64,000 nt of DNA from Gemmatimonadales bacterium (GCA_019637315.1 JAHBVU010000001.1:186001-250000); one strand, 5' to 3'; positions 9,351-18,836 are shown, numbered from the stretch's first letter. Translations and numbers: made by a program. The notes: generated by a model from the sequence alone, not told the origin.

Positions 9351-11375
9351 TCAGGGGCGCTGGCGCTTTTCCAGCTCCTTGGTCGCTTCCGGATGCCCAT
9401 GGCGGGCAGCCCGCTCGAGCCACTGGACGCCCACCGCCTCATCCCTGGCCAGGCCGCCCCGGCCGCGGATGTACATCATCCCCAGCTCGTACTCGGCGCC
9501 AGGGTGCTCCTGCTCGGCCGCGCGGCTGAACCAGACCGCGGCGTCCTGATCGCTGCGGGACACACCGCGGCCGCGCAGATACATCTGGCCGAGATTGAAC
9601 TGGGCGGCGCGATTTCCGGCCTCGGCCGATCGCCGGTACCAGAACGACGCCTCTTGCTCGTTGCGCCGGGTGCCGAGACCCTGCTCGAAACGCTCGGCCA
9701 GGACAGGCCAGGCCTCGGCTACGTTGGCATCCGCGGCGCGGCGGAGCAAAGCGGTGGCCTCGAGGTCGTTTTGCGTCACGCCGACGCCGTTGGCGTACAT
9801 CACCCCGAGCCGGAATGCCGACGATGCATCGCCGGCGGCCAGGGCCGCGCGGTACCAGACCGCAGCCAGCGAGTCCGACTGCGCCACCCCGACCCCGCGG
9901 GTGTACATCGACGCCAGCCGCCGGCTGGCCGCCGCGTTGCCGCCCTCCGCCTCGGCGGCGCAAGCCTTCGCTGCATCGGACCACCGCTCAGCGGTGTAGG
10001 CCGACTGGCAGGTCACCGGCGCCGGCGCTGCTGGCGCCGGGGCGGCGGTGGTTGCGGCAGGGCGGTCGGATGTTGTCGTGGTTCCGGGCCGCGGTCCCGC
10101 CGCCGCGTTCACCGTCTGCGGAGCAGTCGAGTCGACGGCAGCAGCGGTCGGCAGCGCGGCCGCTGAGTCGGCTGCGGCTGTGCTGTCCGCTGCCGCGAGA
10201 GTAGCGGCGCTTTGCGACTGCCAGTATGCCAGCCCACTCGCGACGATGGCCACGGCGGCGACGCCCGCAACCGGAATCCAACGCCGCCGCGTTGGAGCGG
10301 CTGGGGCAGCCGGCGTGATCCGGGACTGCTCGACCGAAGGCGCCGACGCAATCGAATCCAGCGTGCTGGCGCCGAGTGGCCAGGCATCCGGCCCGGCAAT
10401 GGCCTCGGCAAAGGCGGCCATCGAAGGGAAGCGGTCCTTGGGTTCCTTGGACAGTGCCCGGTCGATCGCGAACGCCACTGCTGCGGGTACGTCGGGCACC
10501 ATGTCCCGCAAACTCTTCGGGACGCCCACCATCTGCTGAAACAGAACCGCACGGGTCGAATCGCCGTCGAACGGCAGGGATCCCGTGATCATCTGATAGC
10601 CGACCACCGCGAGCGAGTACTGGTCGCTCCGATGATCCAGGTGCGGTTCGCCCGCCGCTTGCTCGGGGCTCATGTAGTGCGGCGTACCCACCAGCATGCC
10701 GGTGCTGGTGAGCCCTGGCGTGCCGTCGCTCGTATCGATGGCCTTGGCAATGCCGAAGTCCATCAGCTGGGCACGGCGGCCCTTGCCCTCGAGCATGATG
10801 TTCTCGGGCTTGATGTCGCGATGGACCACGCCGGCATCGTGGGCGGCATCGAGCGCATCGGCGGCTTCGAGCAGGATCCGGCAGGCCTCCCGAACCGGGC
10901 GAGGTCCTTCCCGCGCCAGCAGGCCCCGGAGGCTTTCGCCCTGGATGTATGGCATCATCAGGTACGCGATGCCGTCGGCTTCCCCGACGTCGTAGATCGG
11001 CACGATGTGCGGGTGCCGGAGGGCGGCCACCGTCTCGGCCTCGCGCCGGAACCGCTGCAGCAGCTGGTCCGAGATGACCAGGTCGGGGCGGAGGGCCTTG
11101 AGGGCCAGGTCTCGTTTGAGCCGACGGTCGTGGACGATGTAGACCTCGGCAAACCCGCCTCGACCAATCAGCCGGCCCAGGTCATAGTTGCTGCCGAGTG
11201 CCCGCTGCAGGCGCGACTTGTCCGGCGAGGTAATCCGATCGCCGGTGAGGGCTCGAATTTCCCCGGTGGCTTTGTCGATCGCTTGCGGGGTGGCAGCCCC
11301 GCACATCAGGCAGAAAGCAGCGTCGATCGGAAGCGGGTGCGCGCAGGAGGGGCACGCCTTGGTGACTGTCGACAC
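9351..11375 (-). CDS. Transmembrane Ser/Thr protein kinase with zinc ribbon and Sel1 repeats (paralog)
   Basis: 674 residues from a GTG start, with the same architecture as the adjacent downstream gene: zinc ribbon CPSC...CLMC, kinase domain (IGRGGFAEVYI, ALKAL, HRDIKPENI, LMDFGIAK, GTPHYMSPEQ), transmembrane helix VAGVAAVAIVASGLAYW, an Ala/Thr/Pro-rich linker, and Sel1-type repeats (YTRGVGVAQSDSLAAVWY, YLRGRGVSRSDQDAAVWF). It is transcribed in the same direction as its paralog, 89 nt upstream of that gene's start. The Sel1 repeats probably serve as an extracytoplasmic protein-binding sensor. The gene faces a divergent promoter region with operator-like repeats. Confidence 0.9.
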   Translation of the reverse strand: MSTVTKACPSCAHPLPIDAAFCLMCGAATPQAIDKATGEIRALTGDRITSPDKSRLQRALGSNYDLGRLIGRGGFAEVYIVHDRRLKRDLALKALRPDLVISDQLLQRFRREAETVAALRHPHIVPIYDVGEADGIAYLMMPYIQGESLRGLLAREGPRPVREACRILLEAADALDAAHDAGVVHRDIKPENIMLEGKGRRAQLMDFGIAKAIDTSDGTPGLTSTGMLVGTPHYMSPEQAAGEPHLDHRSDQYSLAVVGYQMITGSLPFDGDSTRAVLFQQMVGVPKSLRDMVPDVPAAVAFAIDRALSKEPKDRFPSMAAFAEAIAGPDAWPLGASTLDSIASAPSVEQSRITPAAPAAPTRRRWIPVAGVAAVAIVASGLAYWQSQSAATLAAADSTAAADSAAALPTAAAVDSTAPQTVNAAAGPRPGTTTTSDRPAATTAAPAPAAPAPVTCQSAYTAERWSDAAKACAAEAEGGNAAASRRLASMYTRGVGVAQSDSLAAVWYRAALAAGDASSAFRLGVMYANGVGVTQNDLEATALLRRAADANVAEAWPVLAERFEQGLGTRRNEQEASFWYRRSAEAGNRAAQFNLGQMYLRGRGVSRSDQDAAVWFSRAAEQEHPGAEYELGMMYIRGRGGLARDEAVGVQWLERAARHGHPEATKELEKRQRP

Positions 11376-11468
11376 CCCTCAAGTTTCCCCTCAAATCTCG
11401 AGATAGGCAAGGGACGGGACCGGATTTGCTGCTCCGGTCGGACCGACATATCGGGAAAAGACCTCGCT

Positions 11469-11527
11469 CCTATTGTCAATCTATAGGTCGACGGGGTATT
11501 CTCTCCCTATTGCGTGGCAATAGGTCG
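11469..11527 (+). promoter_or_regulatory. Two operator-like repeats over a sigma70-type promoter
   Basis: The motif CCTATTG-N7-ATAGGTCG occurs at 11469-11490 and again at 11506-11527. Each copy is also an inverted repeat (CCTAT-N9-ATAGG). The copies are 37 bp apart start to start. Between and over them lies TTGTCA (11473-11478), an 18-nt spacer and TATTCT (11497-11502), a reasonable promoter for the permease gene. A perfect 14-bp palindrome (CCGGTTCGAACCGG) follows at 11528-11541. The layout suggests cooperative binding of a dimeric regulator that controls the permease and possibly the divergent kinase gene. The regulator is unknown. Confidence 0.55.
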
Positions 11528-11562
11528 CCGGTTCGAACCGGTCGGACGAGAGGCGGTTGGGT

Positions 11563-14179
11563 GTGATGGGCCTTCTGAGGAAGCTGGGCGCCCTCATCGC
11601 GCGGCGTCGGTACGAGGCCGAGCTCGATGAGGAGTGGAGCTACCATGTCGAACGCGAGGCGGAACGGTACCGCGATGCTGGCCTGGATCCCGCAGCAGCG
11701 CACACGGCGGCCCGCCGTTCGCTTGGCAACCTGACGCTGGCCCGCGAGTCGATCCGTTCGACCTGGGGCTGGCCGCGGCTCGACGAACTCCGCCAGGACC
11801 TGCTTTTTGCCCTGCGAAGCTTCCGACGTGAGCCTGCGCTCGTGGCCACCGTCGTGCTGACCATCGGGCTCGGGGTCGGGCTCAACACCGCCTTTTTCAC
11901 CATCTTCAACGCCTACGTGCTGCGGCCGTTTCCGGTCTCCGACCCCGCTTCGCTCTATCAGGTGCGCTGGCACACCCGGGATCAGGCAGGCTACAGCTTC
12001 AGCTGGCAACAATACCTCGATCTTGCGCAGCAGACCGTGGCGCGGGAGCAGTTGGGGTATCGCTATCTGGTCACGCGAGTCGACGGTCAGACCACGCGTG
12101 TCATGATGACGACGGGAAACTACTTCGGCATGCTGGGCGTCGGGGCTGCACTCGGTCGCGTGTTGAGCCCGGCCGACGCTGAAGCCGGCGGGACTTCGGT
12201 CGGGGTGCTGAGCCACGACACCTGGCGTCAGCGATTCGGAGCGGACCCCGGGATCATCGGTCGCACCGTTCTGGTGCGCGGCCAGCCGGTGGAGATCGTC
12301 GGCGTGGCTCGTGCCGGGTTCGACGGAATCGACGACAATTCGCCGGACCTGTGGATCCCGATCACGATGGTGGCGCGACTCGAACCGGGTCTGGCGCCGT
12401 TCGGTGTTGGCGACGCTGAACTGGTGCAGGTCATTCTGCGCTTCCGCCCCGGTATCGCGGCCGAAACGGGCCGCGCCGCGCTGAGCGACTGGCTCGCGCG
12501 CGACACCGAGTCGCGACCCGAGCCGCAACGGGTCATTGCCGCGGCAGTCGTGTCGAAGGAAACGGCGCAGCCGCTGACGCCATCGGTGCTGCTCGCGGTC
12601 GTGCCGGTGTTCCTGGCATTCGGGCTCGTCCTGCTGGCGGCTTGCGCCAATGTTGCCAGCGCGATGATTGCACGTGGCATTGCCCGCCGCGACGAGATCG
12701 GAGTCCGTCTCGCCCTTGGTGCAGGGAGGGCCCGGGTGGTGCGGCAACTGTTGACCGAGAGCCTGCTGCTGGCTCTGCCAGCTGCGCTCGCAGGAATCAT
12801 GATTTCCCGCCTGGTGCTGGCCGGGGTGACCTGGTTCATTGCCGCGACGGTGCCCGACGCCTTCAAATCATTCATCGAACTCGCGCCCGTCGATCCCGAT
12901 TACCGGGTTCTCCTCTTTGCCGCCGTCAGTGCGGTGCTCTGTGCACTCGGCTTCGGACTGATTCCCGCGCTGCAGGCTACCCGTCCCGGTGCGGTGCGCT
13001 CCCCGGTCGGGATGGTTTCGTCCTCGGGCGGACGACCCTCGCGCCTTCGCCAGGGATTGCTTGTTGCGCAGATTGCGATTGCGACCCTGCTGCTGGTCGT
13101 CACCGGGGTTCTGCTCGGCGCCACCCAGCGGATTCCGGCGCGCGACATCGGCATCGATCCGTCGGGGGTTGTCGTGATCGATCTCGATGATCGGTTCCGA
13201 GCGGCTGGACTGCTGCGGCTTCGCGACGACCCCGCCGTTCGCGCCATGGCAGCAACCGATCGGGTTCCGCTCGAATCGTCGTTCCTTCGCGTCGGGCTGA
13301 CCGGATCCGATCAAGCGATCGTCGCGGCGGGTGCGGCCCGCGTGTCCGGCGGGTTCTTCGAGGTGCTGTCGCATCGGATCCTGGCGGGTCGCACGTTTCT
13401 CGACGACGAGTCCCGGAACGACGTTTCCGGTGGTGATCGTCAACGAGTCGGCTGCGCGCGCTCTCTGGGGTACCAGCAATGTGCTCGATCGAACGCTCCG
13501 GATCGTTGGCCGCGACGGTGATGGGGCTGGCGGTGCCGGGCAGCCGGAACTGCGGGTCATCGGCGTCGTGCGTGATGCCGTCACCGGTTGGATCGGGGAC
13601 CCCCCCGGCCAGGCGGCAATCTACCGACCGCTCGATCTCGAACGCGCCGGGCGACTCCTGATCAAGGTCGATGGGCCGGCCGGTCCCGCCGCGACGGCCT
13701 GGGAGAGGACGCTTGCCGCCATCGACCAGGCGGCACCGGCGTGGGTCCACGGGCTGGAAGAGTCGGTTGCTGTGTCGCTTTGGCCGCTCCGTGCCGCCTA
13801 CTGGGTCGGGGCGATGATCGGCCTGGTGGCGCTGGCGCTGACCCTGAGCGGAGTCTACGGGGTGCTGGCGTTTACCGTCGCGGTCCGGACCCGGGAGCTC
13901 GGCGTTCGCGCTGCCCTCGGTGCCAGCCGGCGAGACGTGGTAGGGTTGATCGTCGCTGAGAGCGTTACCCTCGGTGCGGTTGGTGTGACGCTCGGGGTGC
14001 TGGTTGCCGTGGCAATTGCCCGATTCACTGCCTCCCACGTGGAAGGCATCGAGGTGTTGGAGCCCCTGGCCTACCTGGGTGGGGCCGCCGCAGTGCTCCT
14101 AGCCTGCCTGGCCGGCGCCATCCTGCCCTCCCGGCGAGCAGCCGGGGTCGAGCCGCTCACCGCGCTCCGGGCCGAGTAG
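11563..14179 (+). pseudogene. ADOP/MacB-type ABC permease with an internal frameshift
   Basis: Two frames together encode one ABC permease of about 870 residues. The first (from about 11563 to a stop at 13521) has the ADOP N-terminal helix domain (ELDEEWSYHVEREAER) and the first MacB/FtsX unit. The second takes over near 13425 and runs to 14179 with the last three membrane helices (TRELGVRAALGASRRD). Protein similarity breaks at the TTT in 13424-13426. Removing one T would join RND-V to PVVIVNESAARALWG, the expected family sequence. It is either a recent pseudogene or a base-call error. GTG 11563 or ATG 11566 is preferred over TTG 11557 because of AGAGG spacing. No ATPase gene is adjacent, as is usual for ADOP permeases. 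Confidence 0.75.
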
Positions 14180-14318
14180 TGGCTGGTCTAATCTGTTGCA
14201 TCGCAAAGAATTAGTGGTTCGCTCGTGCGGCCAGCTACGGCGGTGTCGACGAGATCCGAGGCTCCCGAAAAGCTGCCGGGTTGGGGTGGTACCGGTCTGT
14301 TAGACCCAGAGCCCCTGG

Positions 14319-14347
14319 TTGGTCAACCTCAATGGAAGGGATATATT
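14319..14347 (+). promoter_or_regulatory. Probable efp promoter
   Basis: TTGGTC (14319-14324), a 17-nt spacer and TATATT (14342-14347) form a good sigma70-like promoter about 65 nt upstream of the efp start codon. The rest of the 235-nt gap after the permease shows nothing else clear. Confidence 0.5.
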
Positions 14348-14414
14348 TGAGGGCTGTACCATTTGGGACCCTGCGGATGCGGGGTATCGTTACGCTCATC
14401 AGGCGGTTCGGGTC

Positions 14415-14981
14415 ATGGCAATTGTGGCAAGCAGCATGCGGCGCGGCATGGCAATCATGCACAACGGCGAGCCCTGTCGGGTTCTCGACTTTCACCACCA
14501 CACGCCGGGCAACCTTCGCGCGTTGGTACAGGCCAAGTTGCGCCGTATCAAAACCGGAGTCCAGTTCGAGCATCGCTTCCGCGCCACTGACAGCCTCGAG
14601 CTGGCCCAGCTCTCGACCCAGGAACTCGATTTCCTCTACAAGAGCGGCTCGACCTATCACTTCATGAACGCCGAAACCTTCGACCAGCTGGAAGTCGAAG
14701 AAGACGATCTCGGCGACAGTGCCAAGTGGATGACCGACGGGATGCGGATCATCGCCGAGTTTTACGAAGGCCGCCCGATCGGGGTGCAGCTGCCGAACTC
14801 CCTCGTGTTCGAAGTCGTGGAAACGGCTCCGGTCATGAAGACGGCAACCAAGAACGCCTCGAGTAAGCCTGCCGTGCTCAACAACGGCACCACGGTCAAC
14901 GTGCCCGAGTTCATTCAGATCGGCGAGCGGATCCGGGTCAATCCCGAGTCCGGCGAGTATCTGGACCGCGCCAAAGACTGA
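14415..14981 (+). CDS. efp: Translation elongation factor P
   Basis: 188 residues from ATG 14415, the usual EF-P length and N-terminus. A longer in-frame opening from 14319 is rejected. EF-P enters the ribosomal E site and relieves stalling at polyproline. All three barrel domains are present: KOW-like (SSMRRGMAIMHNGEPC), central OB domain and C-terminal OB domain ending in GERIRVNPESGEYLDRA. The loop-tip residue that is Lys34 in E. coli (PGKG) is Asn33 here, in the sequence HTPGNLRAL. It therefore cannot be modified by EpmA-type lysylation or by arginine rhamnosylation. A hairpin follows about 20 nt downstream. Confidence 0.96.
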   Translation: MAIVASSMRRGMAIMHNGEPCRVLDFHHHTPGNLRALVQAKLRRIKTGVQFEHRFRATDSLELAQLSTQELDFLYKSGSTYHFMNAETFDQLEVEEDDLGDSAKWMTDGMRIIAEFYEGRPIGVQLPNSLVFEVVETAPVMKTATKNASSKPAVLNNGTTVNVPEFIQIGERIRVNPESGEYLDRAKD

Positions 14982-15002
14982 TCGGTCGCTTCGATCGAGT
15001 CC

Positions 15003-15036
15003 GAGGGCCGGCATCGCAACGCGCGGTGCCGGCCTC
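15003..15036 (+). terminator. Probable efp terminator
   Basis: GGCCGGCA (15006-15013) pairs with TGCCGGCC (15027-15034), and the flanking bases extend the stem with a one-base bulge. It starts 22 nt after the efp stop and is followed by a pyrimidine-rich GCTGCTTCTC tract. Confidence 0.55.
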
Positions 15037-15132
15037 GCTGCTTCTCGGGGTTCGGTGCCGCAGGATGCAGCTTCTGGGCGGCCGCTCGTGTCTAACACCC
15101 TAGACGACTCCGAGCGCCGGAGTCAGTCGCAA

Positions 15133-15175
15133 TTGCGCGCCGCCGCTCAACGGGCATATACTATGTCCGTCTAGG
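15133..15175 (+). promoter_or_regulatory. Promoter and possible operator of padR-permease operon
   Basis: TTGCGC (15133-15138), an 18-nt spacer and TATACT (15157-15162) precede the padR ATG at 15187. CGTCTAGG (15168-15175), just after the -10 box, is the inverse of CCTAGACG at 15099-15106. This 8-bp pair on both sides of the promoter may bind the PadR protein encoded downstream. Confidence 0.5.
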
Positions 15176-15186
15176 TAACAGGTCGC

Positions 15187-15531
15187 ATGCCCGCCGCTTC
15201 GCCCACCGAGTACCTGCAGGGAACCCTCGAGGTTCTCGTTCTCAAAACCCTGTCCTGGGGACCGCGTCACGGCTACGGCATTGCCCAGTGGCTCGAGGAG
15301 CGGACCGGTCAGGCGCTGGTGATCGAGGAGGGGTCGCTCTACCCCGCGCTCTATCGGATGGAGCGGAAGGGTTGGATCGAGGCGGAGTGGGGCACCTCGG
15401 AGCTCGGTCGGAAGGCCAAGTTCTACGCCCTGACTCCCGGTGGACGCGCCCGGCTCCGGGCCGATGCGGCGGCGTGGCGGGCCTTCAGCTCGGCGGTTGC
15501 CAAGGTGCTTGGCCCTCCGGAATCGGCCTGA
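15187..15531 (+). CDS. PadR-family transcriptional regulator
   Basis: 114 residues with the PadR winged-helix signature: LQGTLEVLVLKTLSWGPRHGYGIAQWL, then the recognition helix EEGSLYPALYRMERKGWI and the wing KAKFYALTPGG. It lacks the long C-terminal dimerisation domain, which is typical of the short PadR proteins paired with ADOP permeases. The gene lies 8 nt before the permease start, so they form an operon, and repression of its own operon is the likely role. The inducer is unknown. Confidence 0.92.
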   Translation: MPAASPTEYLQGTLEVLVLKTLSWGPRHGYGIAQWLEERTGQALVIEEGSLYPALYRMERKGWIEAEWGTSELGRKAKFYALTPGGRARLRADAAAWRAFSSAVAKVLGPPESA

Positions 15532-15539
15532 GGCCGATC

Positions 15540-18224
15540 ATGGCCCGGTTTCAGTTCGGGCGCCGGCTGCGGTCGCTCGGGTGGCGGCCTCCGGTGGAGG
15601 ACGAGGTCGAAGACGAGATGGCCTTTCACCTCGCCATGCGCGTCCGCGACCTGATGGACCGCGGGATGTCGGAACCAGAAGCTCGACAGGAGGCGCTGCG
15701 CCGCCTCGGCGATCCGGCCGAGTTACGGCGGCGCCTGACTCGCCTGGGCAAGGCACGGGATGATTCGATGCAGCGTACCGAATGGTGGGACGGTCTCGTT
15801 CAGGATATCCGGCAGGCGATTCGATCGCTGCGCAAACAGCCTGGCTTCACCGCGGCGGCGGCCCTGACGCTGGCGGTGGGTGTCGGCGCCACCACAGCCA
15901 TCTTCAGCGTGCTCTATTCCGTTGTGCTCCGGCCCCTCCCGATTCCGGAGCCTGATCGGGTGGTATGGATCTCCCGGACCTGGGAGGGGCGTCCCGGGGG
16001 CACGCTCTCGGTCGGCAACTATCACGACCTGCTGGCTGGGCAGAACACGCTCTCGTCCTATACCGCCGGCTACTCCAGCCCGTCCATTCTCGGATCCGGT
16101 GAGCAACCCGAGTCCTTGCGCGGCGCTCGGGTTACTTCATCGTTCTTTACCGTACTCGGGGTTGCGCCCGCACTGGGACGGGTCTTTACAGCCGCGGAGG
16201 ACGAGCCCGGAGCAGGCTCGGTCGTGGTGCTTAGCCACCGACTCTGGACCCGGCGTTTTGGGGCGGACCCTGCCGTGGTCGGTCAGAGCGTGCTCCTCAA
16301 TGCCGTGCCGCACACCGTGCTTGGCGTGATGCCAGCGCGCTTCGACTTCTTCGAGAACTGGGACGAACTCTGGACCCCGGCCGGATTCACCCAGCAGCAG
16401 GCGGCCGACTATGACGGCAGCTACCTGTTCCACGTCTACGGGCGGCTCAGACCGGGCGCCACCGCGGAGGGAACCCTCGCCGCCATGGCGCCGACAGTCG
16501 CGCGGCTTCGGGAACAGTACCCCGACTTCAACTCGTCCCTCGAGATTCACGTCGAGCCGCTGATGCGGGCCGTGCTGAACAACGCGGTGGCCGATCGAAT
16601 CTGGGTGCTGTTCGGCGCCGTGGGCCTGGTGCTGCTGATCGGCTGCGTCAACGTGGCCAATCTGCTGCTGGCGCGCGGGGTTGGCCGAGCCCGGGAGCTG
16701 GCGGTTCGTGCCGCGCTCGGTGCCGGGCGCGGACGGATCGTCCGCCAACTCGTGACCGAGAATCTCGTGCTGGCGGCGCTTGCCGGGCTGCTCGGCCTTG
16801 GCGTGGCGCACCTCGGCATCAAGCTGATCCTGGCCGGCGCGCCTCCGAACCTGGCCCGGCTGAACCAGGCAGGCCTCGACCTTGCGACCGCCTCCTTCGC
16901 CATGGCGGTGGCATTCGGCAGCGTGCTCGTGTTTGGGGTACTGCCGGCTGCGCGGGTTGCGGCGCAGGGCATTGCAGCCGCGCTGCGCGACGGGTCCCGT
17001 GCGGTCGCCGCCGGCGGTGAATGGCTCCGACGCGGCCTGGTAGCTACCGAAGTCGGCCTGGCCCTGGTGCTCCTGGTCGGTGCGGGGCTTCTGATTCGCA
17101 CGGCCATTCATCTCAGTCGGGTCGATCCGGGCTTCGACGCTGGGCCGGTACTGTCGGGGCGAATCAGTCTGCCGCGCGTCGGCTATGAGAGTTGGGAGCG
17201 TGTTACCCAGACCTACACCAGAATCGGGGAGGAACTGGCCCAGGCGCCGGGCATCGCAGCCGCCGCGCTGGTTTCGCAGGTACCGATGGGCCCGGGCGGC
17301 AACACCAACGGCCTGATACCCGAAGGGCGTCCGATCGAAGGGCGGAGCGCCATCATGGCGCGCCTCCGGCTGGTGACGCCAAGCTACTTCGATGTGATGC
17401 GGATCCCGCTCCGTTCCGGGCGCGCCTTTACCGACGACGACCGGACCGGGACCGCCCGGGTAATGATCGTGAGCGAAGGGTTCGCGCGGGAGGCGTGGCC
17501 CGATCAGGATCCGATCGGGAAGCGCGTGACCTGTTGTGAAGCCGGCCCCGACGGCGGGCCGATGTGGAAGGAGGTCATTGGTGTTGCCGGTGACGTTCGC
17601 ACCAATGGTCCGGCCGAACGGGGCGAGCTGGAGTACTACCTGCCCATCACCCAAACCCCTGCCACGGCCTGGGAGTGGCTGGGGCGAACCATGACGTTCG
17701 TGGTGCGCGGCCAGCAGGCCCCCTCTGCCCTGGGCGCCTCGGTGCGCAGCGCCGTTGCGGCGGTCGACCCGGCACTCCCTGTCTTTCAGATTGCCACGAT
17801 GAGCGAGCGACTGGCCCGTACCGGCGCCGAGGCCCGATTCAATACTCGGTTGCTCAGCATACTCGGCGTGCTCGGGCTGGGACTTGCGATCGGTGGGATC
17901 TACAGCGTAATCGCATTCTTCGTCAATCGTCGAACTCGGGAGCTGGGTGTCCGGATGGCGCTCGGCGCCTCCGCCACCGACATCAGGCGACTGGTGCTGC
18001 GCCAGGGACTCGGCCCCGTCGTCGTGGGGATCGGAGTGGGGATGATCGCGTCGATCGGGCTGACCCGGTTGCTCGCAGGGCAGCTTCGAGGGGTGAGCCC
18101 GACCGATCCGATCACGCTGGTCGGGGTCACCCTGCTGCTGCTGCTCGTGGCCGCTGCCGCAACATTGCTTCCGGCTCGGCGCGCAACCAGAATCGATGCC
18201 ACCGTCGCGATGCGCGAGGAGTAG
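15540..18224 (+). CDS. ADOP/MacB-type ABC transporter permease
   Basis: 894 residues from ATG 15540, 8 nt after padR. The N-terminal ADOP domain (VEDEVEDEMAFHLAMR...SEPEARQEALRRLGDP) is followed by two MacB-like units. Each has a membrane helix, a large periplasmic MacB_PCD domain (VVVLSHRLWTRRFGADPAVVG) and an FtsX three-helix domain (ARELAVRAALGAGRGRIVRQL; TRELGVRMALGASATDIRRL). This duplicated, ATPase-less arrangement defines the family. Partner ATPase and substrate are unknown; MacB-type systems act as mechanotransmission exporters of peptides, lipoproteins or drugs. Unlike the copy at 11.6-14.2 kb, this gene is intact. Confidence 0.92.
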   Translation: MARFQFGRRLRSLGWRPPVEDEVEDEMAFHLAMRVRDLMDRGMSEPEARQEALRRLGDPAELRRRLTRLGKARDDSMQRTEWWDGLVQDIRQAIRSLRKQPGFTAAAALTLAVGVGATTAIFSVLYSVVLRPLPIPEPDRVVWISRTWEGRPGGTLSVGNYHDLLAGQNTLSSYTAGYSSPSILGSGEQPESLRGARVTSSFFTVLGVAPALGRVFTAAEDEPGAGSVVVLSHRLWTRRFGADPAVVGQSVLLNAVPHTVLGVMPARFDFFENWDELWTPAGFTQQQAADYDGSYLFHVYGRLRPGATAEGTLAAMAPTVARLREQYPDFNSSLEIHVEPLMRAVLNNAVADRIWVLFGAVGLVLLIGCVNVANLLLARGVGRARELAVRAALGAGRGRIVRQLVTENLVLAALAGLLGLGVAHLGIKLILAGAPPNLARLNQAGLDLATASFAMAVAFGSVLVFGVLPAARVAAQGIAAALRDGSRAVAAGGEWLRRGLVATEVGLALVLLVGAGLLIRTAIHLSRVDPGFDAGPVLSGRISLPRVGYESWERVTQTYTRIGEELAQAPGIAAAALVSQVPMGPGGNTNGLIPEGRPIEGRSAIMARLRLVTPSYFDVMRIPLRSGRAFTDDDRTGTARVMIVSEGFAREAWPDQDPIGKRVTCCEAGPDGGPMWKEVIGVAGDVRTNGPAERGELEYYLPITQTPATAWEWLGRTMTFVVRGQQAPSALGASVRSAVAAVDPALPVFQIATMSERLARTGAEARFNTRLLSILGVLGLGLAIGGIYSVIAFFVNRRTRELGVRMALGASATDIRRLVLRQGLGPVVVGIGVGMIASIGLTRLLAGQLRGVSPTDPITLVGVTLLLLLVAAAATLLPARRATRIDATVAMREE

Positions 18225-18229
18225 CGCCG

Positions 18230-18715
18230 CTACTTCCGACGGACCGACCAGGTGCCTGCCGCCCGCCGTCCCGAGTGGACCAGGTACGACGTAAAGGTCC
18301 CCCGCAGCTCGTTGCCCTGAATAATGCCGTCGAACGCCGTTCGGACCTCCTCACCAGTGTCCGGATCAGGATAAGGATCGATCCAGCCCGTAATCTCGTT
18401 GCCCTCACATCGTACGAAGCTGACGCGAAGCACTCGTGGGCCGGGTCGATCGATCCGAGTATTCGGAGTCAGTTGCGGACCCCGATCGTAATCCGCTGGC
18501 ATCATGACCACGTCGCCCCAGGCGGTGTCGGCGCCGGCCGACAGGGTAAACATGATGGAGCCGTCGCGACCGGTGTCGGGGCTGCGATACTCACCGACCC
18601 AATGCCCAACCAGCGGCTCGACCGATCCCTGAACCGGGATCGGCATTCCGGGCCCCGCACATCCCGCCGCCAGCAGCGCTCCCAGGCCAAATACCCATGC
18701 TCGTGCCATCGTCAC
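18230..18715 (-). CDS. Small lipoprotein of unknown function
   Basis: 161 residues with a lipoprotein signal ending in LLAAGC, so the mature protein is lipid-anchored at Cys19. The mature part alternates beta-strands (VGHWVGEYRSPDTGRDGSIMFTL, GNELRGTFTSY, AAGTWSVRRK) in a small lipocalin-like or META-like pattern. No catalytic motif was recognised. It converges with the ADOP permease gene with a 5-nt gap. Confidence 0.75.
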   Translation of the reverse strand: MTMARAWVFGLGALLAAGCAGPGMPIPVQGSVEPLVGHWVGEYRSPDTGRDGSIMFTLSAGADTAWGDVVMMPADYDRGPQLTPNTRIDRPGPRVLRVSFVRCEGNEITGWIDPYPDPDTGEEVRTAFDGIIQGNELRGTFTSYLVHSGRRAAGTWSVRRK

Positions 18716-18836
18716 CTCGCTCCGGAGTCCGCGTCGATCTTAGGCCGGTCATCATGAAGAGGGTGTGAAATCCGGGCGAAAAAGCGGGTTCTCTCCTGAC
18801 TCTGGTCGGAGCGGGGCCGCGAGGTTAGCATGAGGC

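Noticed and set aside
11528-11541. GGTTCGAACC resembling a tRNA T-loop
   Set aside because: It is the centre of a 14-bp palindrome. No acceptor, D or anticodon stems can be drawn around it.
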